Positions 1-9,142 of a stretch of DNA of 64,000 bases are shown here, in pieces (the first letter of the stretch is position 1; every line of letters begins with the position of its first letter). The notes beneath the pieces are model-generated. The model made no database searches and was not told where the DNA came from. It worked only from the letters and a program-made list of their open reading frames with translations. This DNA is from Knoellia locipacati (GTDB taxonomy: Bacteria; Actinomycetota; Actinomycetes; Actinomycetales; Dermatophilaceae): assembly GCF_007992835.1 (NCBI RefSeq), contig NZ_BKBA01000009.1, positions 124,001 through 188,000 of the forward strand, read 5' to 3'. Made by a program: the position numbers and the translations under genes.

Positions 1-2370
1 GCGACGGGGGAGCGCGTCTTCCCCGTCGAGATCTACGACCTCGACACGCGCCCGGCCGAACGTCTCGAGCTGTGGGCCGCCGCCGACGTCCTCGGCGGAT
101 CCGGTGCGAGCGAGGACCTCGTGCGCCTCGCGGACGCGGGGCTACTCACCGGACCCGTGGTCTTCGACGGCGACCGGAGCAGCGCCCTGACGCCCGCCCG
201 GCGCGTCGACACCGACGGGATGCGAACGCGCGAGCGGTGGTTCGGCGCCCCCCGTGGACAGGACCTCACCAACACGCTCAGCGCCGCCGCCGGCCGCGAC
301 GCCCCCGACTACCTGCCGTGGCAGGACCGGACACTGCGCTCCTCCGTCACCTACGAGGGGATCGCCGGGGTCTCGGCGTCCTCGTCCATCGCCGAGGACC
401 TGGGCTTCTCGGGGCTCCGCCCGGCCCGACGCCCGTATGCCGCGGTCGACGGCGACCCGGCGACCGCGTGGGCCGCGATGTGGGACGAGCACCCGAGGCT
501 CACCGTCGACCTGACGACCGGCACGACGTTCGACCACGTCACCCTCACCGGTCTGGGCGCGGACCCCTCGCTCGGTGCGAGCGTCAGCCGGCCGACGAGA
601 GTGCGCGTCACTGCGGACGGCGCCGCGGTCACGGCGTCCCTGGGCGAGGGGCCGACACGGGTCGACCTCCCTGCGGGAGCGCACCGCCGGCTCCAGGTGG
701 AGATCCTTGACACCGCCGACGACACGCCCGGTCGTGTCATCACCGGGCTGGCCGAGGTGGAGATCCCCGGGGTCAGCGCCACCGAGGTCGTCCGTCTGCC
801 CCCGCCGGACACCGGCGAGGCGTCGACCGAAGCCATCGTGTTCGGGGCGGGCCTGGCCGGACGGGACGGCTGCACGACCTCGGCACGCGAGTTCACCTGT
901 CTCAGTGGACAGTCGACCGACCCCGAGCAGACGGGGGCGCTCGTCCGCGACGTGCCGGGAACGCACCCGGGCCGGTGGGGCGTCACGGGCACCCTCGCGA
1001 GGACGGGCGCCGCCGCGCCCCCCCAGCTCACCCGGGCACCGGGGGTCACCGTCACGACGAGCAGTGTGAGGACCGACGCGCCCCAGGCCGGCCCCGACGC
1101 GATCGTCGACGGCGACGACCGCACGGCGTGGAGCCCTGCCTTCGACGACGAGACACCCGAGGTGACGCTCGACCTCGGCCGTGACGTCACCGTGTCGACC
1201 CTGCGGTTCCAAGCCCGCCGGGACTGGGCCGAACGGGCAGCGCCGGCCGTCGTCGTCGACGTCGGTGGCAAGGAGTACACCCGCCGCATCCAGCCCAACG
1301 GGGTCGTCGAGATCCCCCCGACCACGGGGTCGAGGCTCGAGCTCGCCTTCGTCCGGGTACCCGGAGCCGAGCGCGCCGCCCTGTCGAACGCCGCCCTCGA
1401 GCTCGAGGCGATCGACCTGGCCGGCGTCACCTTCGCGCCGCCGCAGCAGCGGGTGGACGCCCCCTGCGGTGCCGGTCCCCGGCTCGTCGTCGACGGTCGC
1501 GTCGTGCCGACCCGGGCGTCCCTCACCCGTGACCAGCTCCTCGGTGAGGGCGCCGGCAGCTGGAGCGCCTGCGAACCTGTGTCCTTCGGCCCGGGGGAGA
1601 GCCACCGCGTCGAGGTCGGGACCTGGCTCGGCCTCACGGCGGGCTCGGCGGTGCTGCGCGCCGAGACGTCGTCGGCGAGTGCCGTCGCCGGGGCCGCTGC
1701 CCTGTCGGCCCGACAGGACGGCTCGACGTGGCGCGCCGACGTGCCCGCCTCCGACGTGGGCCGGCTCGTCGTCATGGACCAGAACTCGAACGCCGGCTGG
1801 CAGGCGAGCGTGGGGGAGCGGCCCTTGCAACCGCAGGTGGTCGACGGGCGTCGGCAGGGCTTCGTCGTCCCCGCGGGAACCGCGGGCGAGCTCACCGTGA
1901 CCTACGGGCCGGACCGGGCCTACCGGGTGGCGCTCCTCGTCGGGCTCCTGCTGGCGACCGCCCTCGTCGCCCTCTGTGTGCGCACGTCCGGCACACCGAG
2001 CCGGTCCGCACCCGAGACCGCACTGCCAGCCGCCGGACCTGACCGCCACGACGCGGTGACGGGCCGCCGGTCGTGGGCCGCCGTGCTCGGGGCCACGGGC
2101 GTCGGGGCCCTGGTCGCCGGGCCCGCCGGTGCCGCTGCCGCACTCACGGGAGCGCTGCTGGCGAGGACCCTCGGGCCGCGGATGCACGGGGCGCTGCGCC
2201 CCCTGCTCGTCGGTGCCGGAGTGGTGGCCTGCGCGGTGGCGCAGGCCGTGCTGTCACCCGGCAGTCTCGGCCCGGCGCTCCTCGAGGGTGCGCTGCGCGT
2301 CGTGCTCGTCGCGCTCGTGGCGCTCGCGGCGCTGACGCCGGTGGGCGAGCAGCCGCGACGTGAGGCGTGA
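1..2370 (+). CDS. AftD-like alpha-(1->3)-arabinofuranosyltransferase, C-terminal part (5' truncated)
   Basis: The reading frame is open from base 1, so the N-terminal GT-C membrane domain lies outside the window; 789 codons are visible. The visible part holds two discoidin-like (F5/8 type C) beta-sandwich modules, at about residues 125-235 (PYAAVDGDPATAW) and 360-470 (DAIVDGDDRTAWSP). A further extracytoplasmic domain follows, then a hydrophobic C-terminus with several membrane segments from about residue 640 (VALLVGLLLATALVAL). This arrangement is typical of the AftD/DUF3367 family, which adds arabinofuranose to cell-wall arabinan from a lipid-linked donor. The call rests on the C-terminal half only, so donor and acceptor are inferred. 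The last 117 bp overlap the convergent acyltransferase gene. Confidence 0.62.
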   Translation, partial: ATGERVFPVEIYDLDTRPAERLELWAAADVLGGSGASEDLVRLADAGLLTGPVVFDGDRSSALTPARRVDTDGMRTRERWFGAPRGQDLTNTLSAAAGRDAPDYLPWQDRTLRSSVTYEGIAGVSASSSIAEDLGFSGLRPARRPYAAVDGDPATAWAAMWDEHPRLTVDLTTGTTFDHVTLTGLGADPSLGASVSRPTRVRVTADGAAVTASLGEGPTRVDLPAGAHRRLQVEILDTADDTPGRVITGLAEVEIPGVSATEVVRLPPPDTGEASTEAIVFGAGLAGRDGCTTSAREFTCLSGQSTDPEQTGALVRDVPGTHPGRWGVTGTLARTGAAAPPQLTRAPGVTVTTSSVRTDAPQAGPDAIVDGDDRTAWSPAFDDETPEVTLDLGRDVTVSTLRFQARRDWAERAAPAVVVDVGGKEYTRRIQPNGVVEIPPTTGSRLELAFVRVPGAERAALSNAALELEAIDLAGVTFAPPQQRVDAPCGAGPRLVVDGRVVPTRASLTRDQLLGEGAGSWSACEPVSFGPGESHRVEVGTWLGLTAGSAVLRAETSSASAVAGAAALSARQDGSTWRADVPASDVGRLVVMDQNSNAGWQASVGERPLQPQVVDGRRQGFVVPAGTAGELTVTYGPDRAYRVALLVGLLLATALVALCVRTSGTPSRSAPETALPAAGPDRHDAVTGRRSWAAVLGATGVGALVAGPAGAAAALTGALLARTLGPRMHGALRPLLVGAGVVACAVAQAVLSPGSLGPALLEGALRVVLVALVALAALTPVGEQPRREA

Positions 2371-3477
2371 GCCGGGGACCTCGACGAGCTGGTGGCTGAG
2401 GAACGCGAGCAGGAGGCTGATCGGCACCCCGGCGGCCAGGAGGGGCGCGAGACCGCCGCGGAAGAACTCCGCGCCCGTCACGGCATACAGGGCGGTGAAG
2501 ACCGGCAGGTGCCAGAGGAAGAGGCCGTAGCTCACCACACCGAGCCACCGCACGGCCGGTCGCGACAGCACCCGGGACAGACCGGACGTCGGGCCCAGCG
2601 TCAGCGGCACGACCAGGGCGGCCGCGACGACCGTGGCCAGGCCGGTGCGCAGGAGGAGGGCGACGCCGTGCGCGGGGTCGAGGGTGAGCGAGCCGGCCAC
2701 GGGCGTCGTCGAGGCGAGGTAGGCGGCTGCGGCCACCGCGAGGCACCCGACGGGGTCGCGGGCGAGCCGGGACAGGCCACGTGCGACCGGGTGGTCGGGC
2801 GCACGCAGCGCCTCGGCACAGATCATCCCGATGAGGAAGTGCGGCGCGCGCCACGGCAGCCACCGTTCGACGAGGAGGTCCTCACCGAAGTCGGCGGGGC
2901 CCGTGACGAGCGGCAGCAGGGACGTGACCACGAGGGCGACCACGAGGAGCACGAGAGGGCGGGAGGGTCGACCGCGCCGGACGCGTTCGAGGAGGACGAC
3001 GGCCAGGGGCAGTGCGGCATAGAAGCTCAGCTCGGTCGCGATGCTCCACGCCTGCCCGAACGACGCGATGACCGCGTCGGGTGCATAGATGTGCAGCGCG
3101 AGGGCGTTGAGCACCCACACACCGACGTCGGGGCGGGTGGCGACGACGACGGCGGCGAGGGCCAGCCAGTAGGCGGGGACGATCCTCGCGAACCGGCGAG
3201 CGGCGTACGCCAGGGCGTCCACGCGGCCGGTCGCCTCGAGGTGGTGAGCGAGGCCGCGGTGCAGCAGGAAGCCCGAGAGGGCGAAGAAGATCGAGACCCC
3301 GAAGTCGCCCCGCGCGAGGAGGTGCCCGGCCAGCCCGCCGGTGGTCCCGAAGCCCGTGAGGAACGCCGCGTGGGTGAGCACGACGAGGCCGGCTGCGACG
3401 CCGCGCAGGCCGTCGAGGGCCGGGAGGACCTCGAGGCGCGCGGGAGCGTGCGTTGCCGCAGGCGCCCGGGTGCTCAT
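2254..3477 (-). CDS. Acyltransferase 3 (OafA/YrhL-like) membrane protein
   Basis: This 407-residue integral membrane protein belongs to the acyltransferase-3 family, which O-acylates envelope sugars or peptidoglycan. The family signature is visible near the N-terminus: LDGLRGVAAGLVVLTHA contains the catalytic-type Arg and His, and FFALSGFLLHRGL follows. About ten hydrophobic segments run through the rest, ending with an Arg/Glu-rich cytoplasmic tail. The ATG start directly precedes the PALDGLRG motif. The gene is convergent with the AftD-like gene and overlaps its 3' end by 117 bp, so the charged tail is encoded opposite the other protein's last membrane segments. Adjacent envelope glycosyltransferase and DUF3068 genes suggest a cell-wall polysaccharide substrate, which remains inference. 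Confidence 0.85.
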   Translation of the reverse strand: MSTRAPAATHAPARLEVLPALDGLRGVAAGLVVLTHAAFLTGFGTTGGLAGHLLARGDFGVSIFFALSGFLLHRGLAHHLEATGRVDALAYAARRFARIVPAYWLALAAVVVATRPDVGVWVLNALALHIYAPDAVIASFGQAWSIATELSFYAALPLAVVLLERVRRGRPSRPLVLLVVALVVTSLLPLVTGPADFGEDLLVERWLPWRAPHFLIGMICAEALRAPDHPVARGLSRLARDPVGCLAVAAAAYLASTTPVAGSLTLDPAHGVALLLRTGLATVVAAALVVPLTLGPTSGLSRVLSRPAVRWLGVVSYGLFLWHLPVFTALYAVTGAEFFRGGLAPLLAAGVPISLLLAFLSHQLVEVPGSRLTSRLLAHRRQRRERHERDEHDAQRTLEERRAETAG

Positions 3478-3592
3478 GACAGCGAAGCGTAGGCGAGAGG
3501 CGTGTCACCCCGAAGGTGCCGGACGGCATGCGTACCGGCTGGTAGTGTCCCCCCATCACGCTCCCCTCACTTGAGACAAAGGTGTCCCACTG

Positions 3593-4594
3593 ATGCGCAA
3601 AATCATCGGTCTGGTGCTGATGGGCCTTGCCGGCTTCCTCGTCACCACAGCGCTGCTGGCGTTGGTCTACGTCCCGGGCCAGGTGAAGAAGACCCCGCTC
3701 GACACGGACTCCTACACCCGGCTCTCGGGTGAGGCGACGGCCCTTCCGTCCGGTGACGGCGCGCCGGTCAAGGCCCTGAGCCACACCGTGGCCGACGGCG
3801 CGAAGTCCGACGGCGACGTCGTCGTCTTCGACACCTTCACCTGCCTCATCACCGACCCTGACGGCAACGCGCCCGACTGCGTCGACGACACCAACACCGG
3901 CGAGGGCACCAAGCTCGTCACGGCGTCGACCGACCGCTTCGCGACCAACCGCAAGACGGGCATGGCCGTCAACGACCAGAAGTACATCGGTGACGCCACG
4001 CCGCACGAGGGGCTTGTCAACAAGTTCCCGTTCGGCGTCGAGAAGAAGACGTACCCGTTCTGGGACGGCCTCCTCGGCCGCGCCGTCGACGCGAGCTTCG
4101 AGGGCGAGGAGAAGGTCAACGGCTGGAACACCTACAAGTTCGTCGTGGACGTCGTCGACGAGCCCGCCGAGATCTCCAAGGGCATCCAGGGCCAGTACTC
4201 GTCGCTCAAGACGATGTGGATCGACCCCCGCACGGGAGCCATCCAGAAGCAGACCGAAGAGCAGAAGCGCGTCCTCGAGAGCGGCACCACGGTCCTCGAC
4301 CTCGACTTCGGCTTCACCGACGAGACGGTGGCCGCCAACATCAAGGACGCCAAGGCCAACGACAGCAAGCTCGGCCTCGTCGAGAAGCTCCCGCTCATCG
4401 CCGGTCTGCTCGCGCTCCTGTCGGCCGCTGTCGGCTTCTTCCTCTGGAACGGCGCACGCGGCAACGGCGACTCCGACGTCCGCACCGGACGCCACGGCGA
4501 CGACGGCGACCCCGCCCGTGCCGACGACCGCTCGGTCGACGTCTTCGGTGACGACGACGCCACCCGCAGCCGCGCCGACGTCACGGGTCGCTGA
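3593..4594 (+). CDS. DUF3068 domain (PorA-family) membrane-anchored protein
   Basis: A 333-residue protein with an N-terminal membrane segment (IIGLVLMGLAGFLVTTALLA), a long extracytoplasmic domain, a second membrane segment near residue 265 (LPLIAGLLALLSAAVGFFLW) and a Asp/Arg-rich cytoplasmic tail. This two-TM architecture and the KTPLDTDS motif after the first TM are those of DUF3068, a family confined to actinobacteria whose biochemical role is not established; 'PorA family' is a database label rather than evidence of pore activity here. The ATG is preceded by AAAGGTG at a suitable distance. The gene is monocistronic and followed by a strong terminator. Proximity to envelope genes fits a surface role. 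Confidence 0.8.
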   Translation: MRKIIGLVLMGLAGFLVTTALLALVYVPGQVKKTPLDTDSYTRLSGEATALPSGDGAPVKALSHTVADGAKSDGDVVVFDTFTCLITDPDGNAPDCVDDTNTGEGTKLVTASTDRFATNRKTGMAVNDQKYIGDATPHEGLVNKFPFGVEKKTYPFWDGLLGRAVDASFEGEEKVNGWNTYKFVVDVVDEPAEISKGIQGQYSSLKTMWIDPRTGAIQKQTEEQKRVLESGTTVLDLDFGFTDETVAANIKDAKANDSKLGLVEKLPLIAGLLALLSAAVGFFLWNGARGNGDSDVRTGRHGDDGDPARADDRSVDVFGDDDATRSRADVTGR

Positions 4595-4611
4595 CCCCGA
4601 CCACGCGCGTC

Positions 4612-4657
4612 ACACGACGAACCCCGCCGCCCATGAGGGTGGCGGGGTTCGTCGTGT
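4612..4657. terminator. Strong bidirectional terminator hairpin
   Basis: A 17-bp perfect inverted repeat (arm ACACGACGAACCCCGCC) with a short loop lies between the convergent DUF3068 and methyltransferase genes. It can terminate transcription from both sides. There is no long T tract, as is common in actinobacteria. Confidence 0.85.
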
Positions 4658-4702
4658 CCGGCACGGAGGTCGCCCCGTCCGCGTGCGAGCCGGTGCGCGT
4701 CG

Positions 4703-5506
4703 TCAGCCCTCCGGGCGTCGGCAGACGAAGATCGCCGTCCCCGGGATGACCTCGCCGCGGGTCGGTGACCAGCCGCCCCAGGTCGCGGTGTTGCCGTCCG
4801 GCCACTCCGGCTCGACGACGTCCTCGAGGACGAGACCGGCGGCGACGACCTCGCGGATCCGGTCGCCCATCGTCCGGTGGTGCTCGACGTAGGTCGCCTG
4901 CCCGGAGGCGTCGGACTCGACGTAGGGCGTGCGGTCGAAGTAGCTCAGCCGCACGACGAGCCCAGCCTCGGTCGGGTCGTCGGCGAAGGCCCAGCGGATC
5001 GGGTGGGTCGTCGAGAAGACGAACCGCCCACCCGGACGCAGGACGCGGGCCACCTCGCGCATGACGGCCGCACTGTCCGCGACGAACGGCACGACGCCGT
5101 ATGCCGTGAAGACCGTGTCGAAGCTCGCGTCACCGAAGGGGAGCGCGAGGGCGTCGCACTGGAGCAGTGGGGGAGCGGTGCCGGTGCGCTCGCTCAGCCC
5201 GGCGCCGACCCGCAGCATGCCCATCGACAGGTCCGTCGCCACGACCGATGCGCCGACGTGGTGCTGCAGCCAGCGGGCGCACTGTCCCGCCCCGGCACCG
5301 ATCTCGAGGATCCGCTGCCCGGCGGTGGCGCCGAGCAGGCCGAGGTCCTCCTCGGTCCACCCCTCGGGGCCCCAGACGAACTCGTCGTCGCCGAGGAAGC
5401 TGCCGTGCTCGGCGTAGTAGTCGGTGGCCTCGCCGTCCCACCAGGAGCGGTTGGCGGCCTGGGTCTCACCAGTGCCGGCGGTGCGCCGACCGACGTCGTC
5501 GCTCAC
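4703..5506 (-). CDS. Class I SAM-dependent methyltransferase
   Basis: A 267-residue methyltransferase with the Rossmann SAM-binding motif I (ILEIGAGAGQCARWL), the acidic motif II residue in VVATDLSMGML and the post-motif region DALALPFGDASFDTVF. These place it in the Methyltransf_11 group. N-terminal WWDGEATDYYAEHGSFLGD is typical of actinobacterial members of unknown substrate. I chose a GTG at 5506 (VSDDVGRRT) with an upstream GGGG-rich site; an in-frame open stretch continues upstream to 5578 but would run into the rpsA promoter. Substrate is unknown; a small molecule or quinone-like substrate is possible. Confidence 0.82.
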   Translation of the reverse strand: MSDDVGRRTAGTGETQAANRSWWDGEATDYYAEHGSFLGDDEFVWGPEGWTEEDLGLLGATAGQRILEIGAGAGQCARWLQHHVGASVVATDLSMGMLRVGAGLSERTGTAPPLLQCDALALPFGDASFDTVFTAYGVVPFVADSAAVMREVARVLRPGGRFVFSTTHPIRWAFADDPTEAGLVVRLSYFDRTPYVESDASGQATYVEHHRTMGDRIREVVAAGLVLEDVVEPEWPDGNTATWGGWSPTRGEVIPGTAIFVCRRPEG

Positions 5507-5520
5507 CGCTGCACCCCGCT

Positions 5521-5550
5521 TTGACCCTGCACACACCGGGTCGGTAGTCT
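5521..5550 (+). promoter_or_regulatory. Predicted sigma70-type promoter of rpsA
   Basis: TTGACC at 5521-5526 and TAGTCT at 5545-5550 are separated by 18 bp, about 110 bp upstream of the rpsA start. The match is good for the actinobacterial housekeeping sigma factor, and the site leaves a long 5' leader, as expected for a ribosomal protein gene. No experimental start site is known here. Confidence 0.6.
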
Positions 5551-5660
5551 TGAGCAGCATTCTTCTGTGTTCACGCATGCCCTCACGGGTTCAGTGTCAC
5601 GCGGCGAGCACACTGCTCCACCCCATCGAATCCATCTGTCCACATCGGAGTTCCTACTAC

Positions 5661-7172
5661 ATGACTGCCAGCACGGTCGCCAAGACCGCCCCTCAGATCG
5701 CCATCAACGACATCGGCTCTGAGGAAGACCTTCTCGCCGCCATCGACGCGACGATCAAGCACTTCAACGACGGAGACATCGTCGAAGGCCGCATCGTCAA
5801 GGTCGACCGCGATGAGGTTCTGCTCGACATCGGCTACAAGACCGAGGGTGTCATCCCCTCGCGCGAGCTCTCCATCAAGCACGACATCGACCCCAACGAG
5901 GTCGTCAAGGTCGGCGACGAGGTCGAAGCCCTCGTTCTCCAGAAGGAGGACAAGGAAGGCCGCCTCATCCTGTCCAAGAAGCGGGCTCAGTACGAGCGCG
6001 CCTGGGGCACGATCGAGAAGGTCAAGGAGGAGGACGGCGTCGTCACCGGCACCGTCATCGAGGTCGTCAAGGGTGGTCTCATCCTCGACATCGGCCTGCG
6101 TGGCTTCCTCCCCGCCTCCCTCGTCGAGATGCGTCGCGTCCGCGACCTCCAGCCCTACGTCGGCAAGGAGATCGAGGCCAAGATCATCGAGCTCGACAAG
6201 AACCGCAACAACGTGGTCCTGTCGCGCCGCGCCTGGCTCGAGCAGACGCAGTCCGAGGTGCGCACGACGTTCCTCAAGGAGCTCCAGAAGGGCCAGGTCC
6301 GTTCGGGCGTCGTGTCCTCCATCGTCAACTTCGGTGCGTTCGTGGACCTCGGCGGCGTCGACGGTCTCGTCCACGTCTCGGAGCTTTCCTGGAAGCACAT
6401 CGACCACCCGTCCGAGGTCGTCGAGGTCGGCGACGAGGTCACCGTCGAGGTGCTCGACGTCGACATGGACCGTGAGCGTGTCTCCCTGTCGCTGAAGGCG
6501 ACCCAGGAGGACCCGTGGCAGCACTTCGCTCGCACGCACGCCATCGGCCAGGTCGTCCCCGGCAAGGTCACCAAGCTCGTTCCCTTCGGTGCGTTCGTGC
6601 GCGTCGAGGACGGCATCGAGGGCCTCGTCCACATCTCCGAGCTGGCCGAGCGCCACGTGGAGCTGCCCGAGCAGGTCGTCACCGTCGGCGCCGACATCTT
6701 CGTCAAGGTCATCGACATCGACCTCGAGCGTCGTCGCATCTCGCTCTCGCTCAAGCAGGCCAACGAGGACGGCGCGGGCCAGGTCGAGTTCGACCCGACC
6801 CTCTACGGCATGGCTGCCGAGTACGACGAGCAGGGCAACTACAAGTACCCCGAGGGCTTCGACTCCGAGACCAACGAGTGGCTCGAGGGCTACGAGAAGC
6901 AGCGTGAGGTCTGGGAGAAGCAGTACGCCGAGGCGCACTCCCGCTGGGAGGCCCACCGTGCACAGGTCGAGGAGGCCGCCAAGGCCGACGCCGAGGCCGC
7001 TGCCGGTGGCGACAGCGCCACGTCCTACAGCAGCGACTCCGCTTCCTCCTCCTCGTCCGACTCGGACGACGAGGGCGCGGGCTCGCGTCCGGCCGCTCCG
7101 CCGGCCAACGAGGGCACCCTCGCCTCCGACGAGGCCCTCGCCGCACTGCGCGAGAAGCTCACCGGAAACTGA
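5661..7172 (+). CDS. rpsA: 30S ribosomal protein S1
   Basis: A 503-residue S1 protein with four S1 (OB-fold) RNA-binding repeats at roughly residues 32-105, 120-190, 205-275 and 292-360; the last two carry the canonical NFGAFVDLGGVDGLVHVSEL and PFGAFVRVEDGIEGLVHISE sequences. It helps mRNA dock on the 30S subunit. The start at 5661 follows GGAG at 5647 and gives the usual actinobacterial N-terminus (MTASTVAKTAPQIAINDIGS). After repeat 4 comes an acidic linker and a low-complexity Ser/Asp/Glu tail (about residues 440-480). A promoter lies upstream and a double hairpin downstream, so the gene is probably transcribed alone. Confidence 0.97.
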   Translation: MTASTVAKTAPQIAINDIGSEEDLLAAIDATIKHFNDGDIVEGRIVKVDRDEVLLDIGYKTEGVIPSRELSIKHDIDPNEVVKVGDEVEALVLQKEDKEGRLILSKKRAQYERAWGTIEKVKEEDGVVTGTVIEVVKGGLILDIGLRGFLPASLVEMRRVRDLQPYVGKEIEAKIIELDKNRNNVVLSRRAWLEQTQSEVRTTFLKELQKGQVRSGVVSSIVNFGAFVDLGGVDGLVHVSELSWKHIDHPSEVVEVGDEVTVEVLDVDMDRERVSLSLKATQEDPWQHFARTHAIGQVVPGKVTKLVPFGAFVRVEDGIEGLVHISELAERHVELPEQVVTVGADIFVKVIDIDLERRRISLSLKQANEDGAGQVEFDPTLYGMAAEYDEQGNYKYPEGFDSETNEWLEGYEKQREVWEKQYAEAHSRWEAHRAQVEEAAKADAEAAAGGDSATSYSSDSASSSSSDSDDEGAGSRPAAPPANEGTLASDEALAALREKLTGN

Positions 7173-7177
7173 GCCGA

Positions 7178-7199
7178 ACGGCATACGCACGTATGCCGT
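7178..7199. terminator. Inverted pair of the CGGCATAC octamer (possible terminator) after rpsA
   Basis: ACGGCATACG and its complement CGTATGCCGT are separated by two bases, six bases after the rpsA stop. The structure is made wholly of the over-represented octamer seen across the window. It may fold in RNA as the first part of the rpsA terminator, but the two-base loop is tight. Confidence 0.55.
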
Positions 7200-7210
7200 G
7201 ACGCCACGAC

Positions 7211-7246
7211 CGAAGGCCCGGTCCCCTCGCGGGGGCCGGGCCTTCG
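7211..7246 (+). terminator. rpsA terminator hairpin
   Basis: Arms CGAAGGCCCGG and CCGGGCCTTCG (11 bp) enclose a GC-rich loop that can pair further. It lies 38 bp after the rpsA stop and is the most convincing intrinsic terminator for this gene. Confidence 0.8.
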
Positions 7247-7320
7247 GCCTGTCCGGACCGCGTCCGCAGCCGGCTTCGGAGGTGGTGGGACGGCGAGCTG
7301 GATCGCAGGCCCACCAGCCG

Positions 7321-7893
7321 TCACGCCCTGGTGTTCGTGCTCCGCAACATCACGCCTGTCCCGGGCGTCCAGCCCTCGAGCGTCGACGGGAGCGACTCGC
7401 GGGTGGTGCAGTTGATGACGGAGTAGTGCAGGTGGGCCGAGGTGGCGTTCCCGGTCTGGCCGGACCAGCCGACGACTCGGCCCTGGGGCACCCAGTCGCC
7501 GGGGTTGTAGAACGAGCGGTTCAGGTGGATGTACTGCGAGCACAGGCCGTTGGGGTGACGGATGATCACCTCGATGCCGTTCGAGCCGAACCAGTCCGAC
7601 CTGACGATCGTGCCCGACTGGGTCGCGGTCACCTCGTAGTTGAGGGGCAGCGCGATGTCCCACGCGCCCTTGTTGTAGAAGTCGGTGTGCGAGAACCCCC
7701 CGCCGGGCCCTTGGTTGATCCGGTAGGTCTCACCGGCAGGGTAGGGCGCCTCGTAGTAGCCGGCCGCCGATGCGGTCGGAGCGCTGACGACGACCGTGGT
7801 GACCCCCAGGACGAGGGAGCCGATGAGGATGCCTGCCCTGCGTGACAGGCCTGCCTTGCCGCCCCCACGAGCGAGGCGCTTCACTGCGAACAT
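7321..7893 (-). CDS. Secreted M23-family peptidoglycan endopeptidase
   Basis: A 190-residue protein with a Sec signal peptide (positive n-region, GILIGSLVLGVTTVVVSA, cleavage after TASA near residue 43) followed by a single M23/LytM-like domain. Metal-binding motifs are visible: the His and Asp in SHTDFYNKGAWDIAL and the HLHYS (HxH) motif near the end. M23 enzymes cut peptide cross-links in peptidoglycan. ATG at 7893 has AAAGGGA upstream. A Cys pair (GLCSQY and VINCTT) may form a disulfide outside the cell. No cell-wall-binding domain is present, so it may be a small lytic enzyme acting on its own or other walls. It appears monocistronic. Confidence 0.85.
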   Translation of the reverse strand: MFAVKRLARGGGKAGLSRRAGILIGSLVLGVTTVVVSAPTASAAGYYEAPYPAGETYRINQGPGGGFSHTDFYNKGAWDIALPLNYEVTATQSGTIVRSDWFGSNGIEVIIRHPNGLCSQYIHLNRSFYNPGDWVPQGRVVGWSGQTGNATSAHLHYSVINCTTRESLPSTLEGWTPGTGVMLRSTNTRA

Positions 7894-8000
7894 GTGATTC
7901 CCTTTCGGTGACTGGCGTGCTGGGCATGGGCGACCCGGATGGCTCACCGACATGAGCACGTGGGCACAGACTCTGGGCACATCGACCGCACGGCAAACCT

Positions 8001-8990
8001 TCAAGGGGCTGGCTTGAACCCTGCCCGTCCCGCGGTGTCGGCCCTGACCATGCGCAGCAGGACGTCGCCGGCCTCGGTCCGCCGATAGAGGACGCACCTG
8101 CCGGACCTCGATGCCTCCACCACGCCGGACGTGCGCAGGCCCTGGAGCTGCTGGTTGACCGCCTGCTCCGTCTTCCCGAGGGAGGCCGCCAGCTCCCTCG
8201 TCGTGGTGGGCCCGTCGAGCATGTCGAGCAGGTCCGCCCTCGACGCGCTGAGCAGCCCGTGCAAGCCCCTGTGGACGGGCTCGGCGGGCGCGAGCGCCTG
8301 TCCCCGTGCGGGGTAGATGACCATGGGAGGGCCCGTGGGGTCGACGGGGTAGGAGGCCCCGAGGGTGAAGAACGACGGGACGAAGACGAGGCCCCGACCA
8401 GCGACCGATGCGGCGTACGAGGGCCCGGCCAGGCTCACGGCCGCCAGCCGGTCGACGGCAAGCCGGATGTGCGGTGAGAGCGTTGCGAGGGCGCCTGCAA
8501 GTCCATGGTCGGCCATGTGGGTGGCCCGGTAGCGGACGTCCGCAGCGAGGATCGAACGGTGCTCGACCCAGAAACGGGCGAACGACTGTGACCAGTAGTG
8601 CTCGAGCGCCTCCATCACCCGGGATCGCACCGACCACCCGGGGCCGCGCAGCGCGTGCGGGCGATGGCTGTCCCAGAGCGCGTCCAGCTCCGCGAGGATG
8701 GAGGGCGTGGGTGTCCTCACCACGTCGGCGAGCTGGTCGCGGATCCGCGGTTGAGGGGACTCGGGCCGCGGCGTGAGGAAGTCGGGCGTCGAGAAGTCCT
8801 CGTTGACCAGCGTGGCCAGGACATCGACGTGGGCAGCACCTCCGGGTGTGGCGGCATAGGACCGAACGAGCGAGTGCCGGTAGGCCGTCGGCGCCAGCAA
8901 CGAGCGAAGGGACAGGCTCATCTCGCCCAGTGGCGAGATGCCGAAGCGCAACAGTGGCAGCTCCTCGGGTGTGATCCGGTAGGTCAGCAT
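8001..8990 (-). CDS. ArsR-like winged-helix transcriptional regulator with large N-terminal domain
   Basis: A 329-residue protein. The C-terminal quarter (about residues 245-325) is a winged helix: SASRADLLDMLDGPTTTREL, then ASLGKTEQAVNQQLQGLRTS as helix-turn-helix and a wing with SGRCVLYRRTEAGD. The N-terminal 230 residues resemble the DUF5937-type region found ahead of such helices in actinobacteria; the ligand is unknown. ATG at 8990 follows GGGAGGGG. The gene is upstream of, and in the same direction as, the M23 peptidase, with a 107-bp gap, so control of that peptidase is possible but unproven. Confidence 0.75.
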   Translation of the reverse strand: MLTYRITPEELPLLRFGISPLGEMSLSLRSLLAPTAYRHSLVRSYAATPGGAAHVDVLATLVNEDFSTPDFLTPRPESPQPRIRDQLADVVRTPTPSILAELDALWDSHRPHALRGPGWSVRSRVMEALEHYWSQSFARFWVEHRSILAADVRYRATHMADHGLAGALATLSPHIRLAVDRLAAVSLAGPSYAASVAGRGLVFVPSFFTLGASYPVDPTGPPMVIYPARGQALAPAEPVHRGLHGLLSASRADLLDMLDGPTTTRELAASLGKTEQAVNQQLQGLRTSGVVEASRSGRCVLYRRTEAGDVLLRMVRADTAGRAGFKPAP

Positions 8991-9142
8991 CGCGGTCGGT
9001 CCCCTCCCGAAGTGATGATCGTCGAGCTGACCCGGGGGCCGCCTCACTCATTCTCACGGCTGGTCAGGTGCCTGTCCTGTCGGAGGACGCACGTGCACCT
9101 CGACAAGCCCGGCCCCGACGTGGCCGTGCCAGAGTGGGTGAC

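Noticed and set aside
142-2187. Long open frame on the minus strand opposite the AftD-like gene.
   Set aside because: Its protein is Arg/Gly/Pro-rich with no hydrophobic or family pattern; such frames are expected opposite GC-rich genes. The same holds for long frames opposite rpsA, uvrB, uvrA, the gap-tpiA operon and the M4 protease.
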